In this document: one piece after another, positions 5,377-10,454 of the stretch | Numbering within the stretch: the first letter of the stretch is position 1 | Layout of the letters: each line of letters starts with the position of its first letter | Assembly: GCA_964367905.1 (NCBI GenBank) | Contig: CAYIZP010000068.1 | Location: forward strand, 1 to 10,454 | Origin: CAUPWF01 sp964367905 | Lineage (GTDB): Bacteria > Bacillota > Clostridia > Lachnospirales > Lachnospiraceae | Length of the DNA: 10,454 nt | Direction: 5' to 3' | The notes under the pieces: generated by a model | What the model was told of the DNA's origin: nothing | The model's database searches: none | The model's input: the letters and a program-made list of their open reading frames with translations, nothing else | Position numbers and translations under genes: made by a program

Positions 5377-5405
5377 TTCACATACTGAATAGATGTTGTT
5401 ATACA
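5377..5405 (+). promoter_or_regulatory. Possible internal promoter for pyrG
   Basis: TTCACA (5377-5382), a 17-bp spacer and TATACA (5400-5405) preceded by TGT form an extended -10 promoter in the 60-bp gap after the ANTAR gene. It would give pyrG its own start about 20 nt before the ATG. There is no terminator in the gap, so readthrough from the glnA promoter is also expected. Confidence 0.45.
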
Positions 5406-5432
5406 AATCACAAAAAGTCAAAGGAGAATAGT

Positions 5433-7025
5433 ATGACAAAATATATTTTTGTTACAGGCGGAGTCGTATCTGGCCTAGGAAAAGGAATTACCGCAGCATC
5501 TTTAGGACGCTTGCTTAAATCACGAGGACTAAAGGTTGCAGCACAAAAACTGGATCCGTATATCAATGTAGACCCTGGAACTATGAGCCCTTACCAACAC
5601 GGCGAAGTTTATGTCACTGAAGATGGTTGCGAGACCGATCTAGACCTAGGACATTATGAGCGTTTTATCGACGAAGATCTGAACCAGTACTCTAATCTAA
5701 CAACTGGAAAAGTCTATTGGAATGTTCTCACAAAAGAGCGTGAAGGCGCTTATCTAGGTAACACTGTGCAGGTTGTTCCTCATGTAACCAATGAAATTCG
5801 CGAGTTTATTCACCGCGCTGCTAAAACAACAGAGGCAGATGTGCTCATTACCGAAATCGGAGGAACAACTGGTGATATCGAAAGCCTTCCATTTGTTGAA
5901 GCGATCCGCCAATTTTCCTACGAGGTCAAGAAAGAAAATTGCCTATTCATACACGTGACTTTGGTTCCTTACCTTGAAAGCTCTAAGGAGCACAAGTCAA
6001 AACCAACACAACACAGCGTAAAAGAGTTACAATCCCTAGGAATCATGCCTGATATCATCGTTACGCGTTCCGATCATGAAATCGATGAAGATGTGACCAA
6101 AAAAATCGCACTCTTTTGTAACGTAGACGAGGATTGTGTTATTGAAAATCTAACACTCCCAGTACTTTACGAAGCACCTATGATGCTAGAAGAACAAAAT
6201 TTTTCCAATATCGTATGCCGTAAGCTAGGCATTAAAGCCCCAGCTCCTGATCTAACAGAATGGACAAATGTTCTTGAGCGAATCAAAGGGAGTGACAAAG
6301 AAGTCAAAATTGCATTAGTTGGAAAATATGTAAAACTCCATGACGCCTACCTTTCTATTGCAGAAGCATTGAAACACGCGGGTTACGATTACGGCGCGAA
6401 AGTTGATATTCAATGGATTGATTCAGAGGACTTAAGCGATGAGAATATTTCTGAAACCCTAGATGATTGCAAAGGAGTCCTAGTTGCTGGCGGATTTGGA
6501 AGTCGTGGAATCGAAGGAAAGATTGCAGCAGCAAAATATGCTCGCGAAAACAACGTCCCTTATTTCGGCATTTGTTTAGGAATGCAGATTGCGGTCATCG
6601 AATATGCACGAAACGTATTAGGATTAAAAAATGCAAATTCTAGCGAGTTTGTGAGCGATGGTGAATACTCTGTCATCGACTTAATGCCAGACCAAGAGGG
6701 CAATCTACCAAAAGGCGGAACCATGAGACTAGGTGCTTATCCATGTAAGTTAAAACCTGGAACAAAATTACATGAAGCCTATGGTCAAGACGAAATCCAA
6801 GAGCGCCATAGACACAGGTATGAATTCAACAACAACTACAGAGAAGAATTTGAGAAGGCCGGAATGACAATTTCTGGAACATCCCCAGACAACCGCTTGG
6901 TTGAGGCCGTTGAGATTACTAGCCACAAATGCTATATTGCAGCGCAGTATCATCCAGAATTTAAGACTCGACCAAATCGACCACATCCTATGTTTAAATT
7001 CTTTGTAAAATCTTGCATCGACTAA
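5433..7025 (+). CDS. pyrG: CTP synthase (glutamine-hydrolysing)
   Basis: It converts UTP to CTP with ATP and glutamine-derived ammonia, the last step of de novo CTP synthesis, in the cytoplasm. The 530 residues are the normal length. The synthetase domain (1 to about 265) begins KYIFVTGGVVSGLGKG, with the P-loop around 12-18, QKLDPYINVDPGTM (38-51) and EIGGTTGDIES (141-151). A class I glutamine amidotransferase domain (about 290-530) carries GGFGSRG (353-359), nucleophile C381 in GICLGMQ, and the partners H507 and E509 in QYHPEF. AAAGGAG precedes the ATG. It is the third gene of the glnA-ANTAR-pyrG set and the only glutamine-consuming enzyme in it, so linkage to glutamine supply makes sense. 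The gene ends 17 bp before a strong palindromic terminator. Confidence 0.97.
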   Translation: MTKYIFVTGGVVSGLGKGITAASLGRLLKSRGLKVAAQKLDPYINVDPGTMSPYQHGEVYVTEDGCETDLDLGHYERFIDEDLNQYSNLTTGKVYWNVLTKEREGAYLGNTVQVVPHVTNEIREFIHRAAKTTEADVLITEIGGTTGDIESLPFVEAIRQFSYEVKKENCLFIHVTLVPYLESSKEHKSKPTQHSVKELQSLGIMPDIIVTRSDHEIDEDVTKKIALFCNVDEDCVIENLTLPVLYEAPMMLEEQNFSNIVCRKLGIKAPAPDLTEWTNVLERIKGSDKEVKIALVGKYVKLHDAYLSIAEALKHAGYDYGAKVDIQWIDSEDLSDENISETLDDCKGVLVAGGFGSRGIEGKIAAAKYARENNVPYFGICLGMQIAVIEYARNVLGLKNANSSEFVSDGEYSVIDLMPDQEGNLPKGGTMRLGAYPCKLKPGTKLHEAYGQDEIQERHRHRYEFNNNYREEFEKAGMTISGTSPDNRLVEAVEITSHKCYIAAQYHPEFKTRPNRPHPMFKFFVKSCID

Positions 7026-7042
7026 AAGGCGACGGGAGCGAC

Positions 7043-7093
7043 AAGGGGACGGGGGAAGGATGAACTTTACGTTCATATCTCCCCCGTCCCCTT
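7043..7093 (+). terminator. pyrG terminator formed by a G-rich palindrome (copy 2)
   Basis: AAGGGGACGGGGGA (7043-7056) pairs perfectly with TCCCCCGTCCCCTT (7080-7093), and an inner stem ATGAAC (7060-7065) / GTTCAT (7071-7076) lies across a small internal loop. Five T follow (7092-7096), so it works as an intrinsic terminator for pyrG; towards glgB's downstream side the T run is poor. A tandem partial copy of the right arm, CGTCCCC plus T's, recurs at 7097-7109. The GGGGACGG/CCGTCCCC outline resembles REP-type palindromes of Firmicutes, and the right arm matches the element at 1200-1247. Confidence 0.75.
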
Positions 7094-7107
7094 TTTCGTC
7101 CCCATTT

Positions 7108-9021
7108 TTAAAATTCGAAGATAGCAACACCATATGGTGAAAGTGGATATTCTAGATAATAATCTCTCCCATCACACTCGCCCTTTTGTGCTTTGTACTT
7201 CTCCTGTAATACTTCCTCTTCTCCACCAAATTCTTGACTATCCGTACTAAGAATAAGTTTGTACTGTTTATTCCTCGGCACTCCAACCCTATAGTCTGAC
7301 CGCTCCATCGGTGTGAAATTACACACGAACAGTAGATTTTTCTTTCCATCCTTGGAATGTCGCATAAAACTATAGATGCTACGATACATATCATCCGCAT
7401 TAATCCATTGGAATCCTTCGTAATGATTATCCAACTCATAAAAGGCTTTATTTTTCTTATAAAGCTTTAATAATGCTCTCGTAAAATTATTTACATATTG
7501 GTGTTCCTTCTCTTGCAGCAATCCCCAGTCTAGCTCTCTAGCCTCACTCCACTCACTCAACTGAGCAAAGTCCTGCCCCATAAACAAAAGCTTTTTCCCA
7601 GGATGTCCCATCATATATGCATATCCAACCATTAGATTTCTATATTTGTCAATCCCTAGCCCAGGCATCTTATTCAGCATAGAGCACTTCAGATGAACAA
7701 CCTCATCATGTGACAACACCAATACATAATTTTCACTGTATGCATAGGTCATAGAAAACGTCATACTATAGTGATTGTGCTTTCTGAACAACGGATCCAA
7801 CTTCATATATTCTAAGAAATCATGCATCCACCCCATGTTCCACTTCATACTAAATCCTAAACCGTTATCCTCTGGATCTCCCGTCACCTTCGGCCACGCA
7901 GTAGACTCCTCGGCTATCATCAATACCCCAGGATGCTTTCCTTTGACAACGGAATTCAAATGTTTAAAGAACTCAATCGCCTCTAGATTTTCATTTCCAC
8001 CGTATTTGTTTGCAACCCATGCGCCATCTTGCTTCCCATAGTCTAAATAGAGCATCGATGCCACTGCATCCACCCTTAGTCCATCTATATGAAATTCCTC
8101 GATCCAATATAAGGCATTTGCAATTAAGAAGTTTTGTACCTCTGGCTTGCCATAATCAAAAATCTTTGTACCCCAATCTGGATGCTCTCCTTGCTTCGGA
8201 TCCGCATACTCATAAGTTGGCGTTCCATCAAAATTCTCTAGTCCATGTAAGTCTCTCGGGAAATGCGCAGGCACCCAATCTAAGATGACCCCTATCTTAT
8301 TCTTGTGAAAATAATCAATCATATATGCAAAGTCTTCTGGCGAACCATATCTTGAAGTCGGTGCATAATATCCTGTAACTTGATATCCCCAAGATGCATC
8401 ATATGGATATTCGGCAATTCCCATCAGTTCAATATGCGTGTACCCCATATCCTTCATGTATTTTACTGCTGAGCGTGCAAATTCTCTATAGTTATAATAA
8501 CCTTCTTCCCCCTCGATGATGTGGCGCATCCACGAACCGATATGTACCTCGTAAATGGATACTGGACTAGTCATACAGTCCCAGTCTTTTCGCTTCTTCA
8601 TCCAATCATTATCTGTCCATTTGTTTTTAGACAAATCAACCACTTTCGAAGCTGTACCAGGCAACCTCTCCGTGTAATTCCCGAATGGATCCGCCTTTAG
8701 AACATAGTCTCCTTTTTTTGACTTCACTGAATATTTATACAGCACATCTTCTCCAACCCCAGGAATAAAGCAAACAAAAACACCCAAAGGCTCTTGTCTT
8801 TCCATAACATGACTGTCCTTATCCCAAAAATTAAAGTCTCCCACTACCGAAACTTCTTCCGCATTTGGCGCCCATACTGCAAAATAAACACCCTGCTGTC
8901 CATCTTGCTCCACCAAATGTGCCCCCATTTTTTTATAAATCTCATAGTGATTTCCCTGTCCAAATAAATAATGATCAAATTCTCCAAAAAAACAATCGTT
9001 CTTAGCTTCCATCCTCATCAT
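7108..9021 (-). CDS. glgB: 1,4-alpha-glucan branching enzyme (GH13)
   Basis: It makes the alpha-1,6 branches of glycogen by cutting an alpha-1,4 chain and reattaching it. The 637-residue protein is the usual length. It has an N-terminal CBM48-like domain (about 35-130; VYFAVWAPNAEEVSVVGDFN), a GH13 barrel (about 155-500) and a C-terminal beta domain. Catalytic residues are the nucleophile D318 (GLRVDAVAS), acid/base E371 (IAEEST) and D439 (LSHDEVVH). The substrate segments YPYDASWGYQVTGYYAPTSRYG and HPGKKLLFMGQDF are conserved. After SHDEVVH the usual GKGS is LKCS, a small departure. The start at 9021 follows AGAGGT with a 6-base gap; a second ATG lies directly after it and a third two codons on. 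It converges with pyrG. No other glycogen gene is in the window, and no clear promoter lies between it and the upstream terminator. Confidence 0.96.
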   Translation of the reverse strand: MMRMEAKNDCFFGEFDHYLFGQGNHYEIYKKMGAHLVEQDGQQGVYFAVWAPNAEEVSVVGDFNFWDKDSHVMERQEPLGVFVCFIPGVGEDVLYKYSVKSKKGDYVLKADPFGNYTERLPGTASKVVDLSKNKWTDNDWMKKRKDWDCMTSPVSIYEVHIGSWMRHIIEGEEGYYNYREFARSAVKYMKDMGYTHIELMGIAEYPYDASWGYQVTGYYAPTSRYGSPEDFAYMIDYFHKNKIGVILDWVPAHFPRDLHGLENFDGTPTYEYADPKQGEHPDWGTKIFDYGKPEVQNFLIANALYWIEEFHIDGLRVDAVASMLYLDYGKQDGAWVANKYGGNENLEAIEFFKHLNSVVKGKHPGVLMIAEESTAWPKVTGDPEDNGLGFSMKWNMGWMHDFLEYMKLDPLFRKHNHYSMTFSMTYAYSENYVLVLSHDEVVHLKCSMLNKMPGLGIDKYRNLMVGYAYMMGHPGKKLLFMGQDFAQLSEWSEARELDWGLLQEKEHQYVNNFTRALLKLYKKNKAFYELDNHYEGFQWINADDMYRSIYSFMRHSKDGKKNLLFVCNFTPMERSDYRVGVPRNKQYKLILSTDSQEFGGEEEVLQEKYKAQKGECDGRDYYLEYPLSPYGVAIFEF

Positions 9022-9047
9022 CGCTGCACCTCTTTTAAATTATTTTC

Positions 9048-9082
9048 AAAAAGACGATGCAACTTTTATATTACATCGTCTT
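9048..9082 (-). terminator. Rho-independent terminator between the AAA+ gene and glgB
   Basis: In minus sense AAGACGATGTAA (9082-9071) pairs with TTGCATCGTCTT (9062-9051) through 12 pairs, one a G-U wobble, over an 8-base loop, and runs into five T (9052-9048). It lies six bases after the AAA+ stop codon and 26 bp before the glgB start. No good promoter fits in the remaining gap. The loop holds TATAAA, which might be a weak -10, so glgB may depend on readthrough or on a promoter inside the stem. Confidence 0.75.
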
Positions 9083-9087
9083 CTTTA

Positions 9088-10454
9088 TTAATGCTTAAAA
9101 TCTTTTTCTGTCAATACTACTTTTGATTTATCTTCTGTATCTCTCTTGAACAGGCGTTTTGCAATTCTCTTCACACCCATTTTTTGTGAAAAGTCAATCG
9201 CCTCATCCATAATTTCTTTTACTTCTGCAACGGATACTGCATGATCCTCTCTCTGCAATGAATCAATTCTACTATAAAGTGCTAGAATACCCATTTCATC
9301 AATCTTATATCCATTTTCTTTGGCATATGTTTGACCAAAGGTAACCAATTCATCATTAATAAACACTGGAACTTCCAGCCTAGATGTGAATTTTTGTCTA
9401 AACTCGGCATTCGAAGACAACAATCGATCCAATGGTTTTCTTTCATCTTCTAGGATGAATAGCATCTCTCCGGTTTCTCTCTCCATCGCCTTATTCAAGC
9501 GAATGATTGTTTTCTCACTCATTTGATTTGCTTTTTCGATAATGAGTGCCCCACCGTATAATTTTCCGATGATATCACTTATCTTCTTACGATTTAAGGA
9601 CTCCCCTGTTACAATTGCAACCTTACCTTGTCTAATATTTCTATTCTTTTGAATAGCCTTAACAATATCAACAGCAAGCACCGTCTTACCAGATCCCTTG
9701 TGCCCAATGACCAAAAGATTCCCTGTGCTCGATGTGCCCTTTCTTCCAGTGCACTGTCTATCTCGCTCTAGAACGTCTACCAACTGGTCACTCATGCCTC
9801 GAACTGGAACAAAATATGAGAACATTTTTTTCTGTTCTTCTGAAAGCCCAGCCCTTAATCCAACCTCACTTTGTGCATCCAAATCATATCTAGCTTGGAC
9901 AATATATCCTGTATCTTGTCCAATTGCTCCACCAGCTGCCACCATTTTCGCAATCTCAGCCGTAGGTAGTTTTGCTGTTTTTCCCGTTGCAACCGCTTTC
10001 GCCATCTCTATTCTAGATGGAGCCACTTTTTCTTCCTCTAAAACAAGAAGTTTATCCCCATCTTGCTTCAATTGAAATTCTTGATCTTCCACTGAAATTT
10101 CTTGGCTATTCTCTGTCTCATGCAATGCATCTTCTTTTGATAGTAAGTCATCAATTGCATTTTCACTCCAAATGTTTTCAAAATCATCTTCAGCTTCTGA
10201 CTCGCTTACATTCACGGCGCCCAAATCGATTGGTTCTAAATCTTCAGGAATATCGATGGATCTTGCTTGCTCTATGCCATGCTCAAAGTCCTGTACTAGA
10301 CCTTCTCTCTGCTCACCAAAATCTTCAGCTTCTACATCTTCCTTATAGTCATCATATGTTTCGTCTTCTAGTTCTTCCTCATAGTCATCATATGTTTCAT
10401 CTTCTAGTTCTTCCTCATAATCTTCATATGTTTCGTCTTCTAGTTCTTCCTCAT
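9088..10454 (-). CDS. AAA+ ATPase, CbbX/SpoVK-like, acidic N-terminal region (5' end missing)
   Basis: The frame is open to the right edge, so the start is outside; 454 codons are visible. In visible numbering, 1-36 are three near-identical 12-residue acidic repeats (EEELEDETYDDY). About 37-145 are a low-complexity acidic stretch followed by a twice-repeated motif, MAKAVATG and IAKMVAAG. An ATPase domain follows from about 205. Walker A is GHKGSGKT (250-257), the Walker B position reads LIIEK (303-307), and SSNAEFRQKFTSR (about 346-358) matches the arginine-finger region of CbbX/SpoVK proteins. Walker B has E and K where D and E are normal, so hydrolysis may be weak. No signal or membrane helix is seen in the visible part. 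A TTG at 10224 is not a real start, since upstream codons continue the protein. Function unknown; a remodelling or scaffolding role is only a family-based guess. Confidence 0.8.
   Translation of the reverse strand, partial: EEELEDETYEDYEEELEDETYDDYEEELEDETYDDYKEDVEAEDFGEQREGLVQDFEHGIEQARSIDIPEDLEPIDLGAVNVSESEAEDDFENIWSENAIDDLLSKEDALHETENSQEISVEDQEFQLKQDGDKLLVLEEEKVAPSRIEMAKAVATGKTAKLPTAEIAKMVAAGGAIGQDTGYIVQARYDLDAQSEVGLRAGLSEEQKKMFSYFVPVRGMSDQLVDVLERDRQCTGRKGTSSTGNLLVIGHKGSGKTVLAVDIVKAIQKNRNIRQGKVAIVTGESLNRKKISDIIGKLYGGALIIEKANQMSEKTIIRLNKAMERETGEMLFILEDERKPLDRLLSSNAEFRQKFTSRLEVPVFINDELVTFGQTYAKENGYKIDEMGILALYSRIDSLQREDHAVSVAEVKEIMDEAIDFSQKMGVKRIAKRLFKRDTEDKSKVVLTEKDFKH
10345..10452 (-). repeat. 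36-bp in-frame tandem repeats, at least three units
   Basis: Units at 10452-10417, 10416-10381 and 10380-10345 each encode EEELEDETY(E/D)DY. Units two and three differ by one base, and the first differs mainly in its last two acidic codons. The two bases at the window edge (AT in minus sense) fit the end of another unit's TAT codon, so the array probably continues outside. A degenerate trailer (KEDVEAED) follows. Near identity at the DNA level indicates recent expansion by slippage, so copy number may vary between strains. Confidence 0.85.

Noticed and set aside
6768..7133. Minus-strand frame over the pyrG 3' end
   Set aside because: It is antisense to conserved pyrG codons and passes through the terminator palindrome; no family resemblance.
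10222..10224. TTG start for a 378-residue AAA+ protein
   Set aside because: The frame stays open upstream with in-frame acidic repeats to the window edge and there is no ribosome binding site, so the gene begins outside the window.
10345..10452. CRISPR array
   Set aside because: The 36-bp units are directly adjacent with no spacers and code for an in-frame acidic peptide repeat.

Overview
The window reads as chromosomal DNA of a low-GC Gram-positive bacterium of the class Clostridia, most likely a Lachnospiraceae relative. The grounds are purine-rich ribosome binding sites (GGAGG, AAAGGAG), sigma-A promoters with 17-bp spacers, a TrmB beginning MRLRNIP, a clostridial-type glutamine synthetase followed by an ANTAR antiterminator, and a clostridial-style glgB. 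No phage, integrase, transposase, tRNA, rRNA or CRISPR array is visible. Taxonomy is inferred from protein style only.

Layout. Positions 1-361 hold no gene. They contain a strong minus-strand promoter leaving the left edge, three hairpins at 52-151 (the last a minus-polarity terminator), and several inverted repeats in front of trmB (362-1021, +). A G/C-rich palindrome at 1200-1247 separates trmB from the convergent amt gene (1254-2939, -), an ammonium channel fused to a P-II domain. From 2940 to 3437 lies a 498-bp divergent control region. It has one clear promoter for each side, a leader of about 276 nt for amt with an attenuator and further long helices, and a short leader for glnA with its own terminator-like hairpin. 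Rightwards follow glnA (3438-4757), an ANTAR RNA-binding regulator (4803-5372) and pyrG (5433-7025), closely spaced on one strand. A second palindrome of the same family (7043-7093) ends pyrG and faces the convergent glgB (7108-9021, -). Upstream of glgB, beyond a terminator (9048-9082), is the 3' part of an AAA+ ATPase gene (9088 to the right edge, -). Its visible N-terminal part is acidic and starts in 36-bp tandem repeats cut by the window end.

How it fits together. The centre (amt-P-II, glnA, ANTAR, pyrG) is a compact ammonium and glutamine unit. Amt brings in ammonium, the fused P-II domain may report nucleotide or 2-oxoglutarate state, GS makes glutamine, and CTP synthase spends it. The ANTAR protein is the kind of factor that disrupts terminators in leader RNAs. 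Both divergent transcripts begin with terminator-like hairpins, and the one in amt is mutually exclusive with a hairpin carrying an A1/G4 hexaloop, the ANTAR recognition feature. A local circuit in which the regulator controls amt, and perhaps its own operon, is therefore a good hypothesis. Only one such hexaloop was found where the published motif has two. The glgB and AAA+ genes look unrelated to nitrogen.
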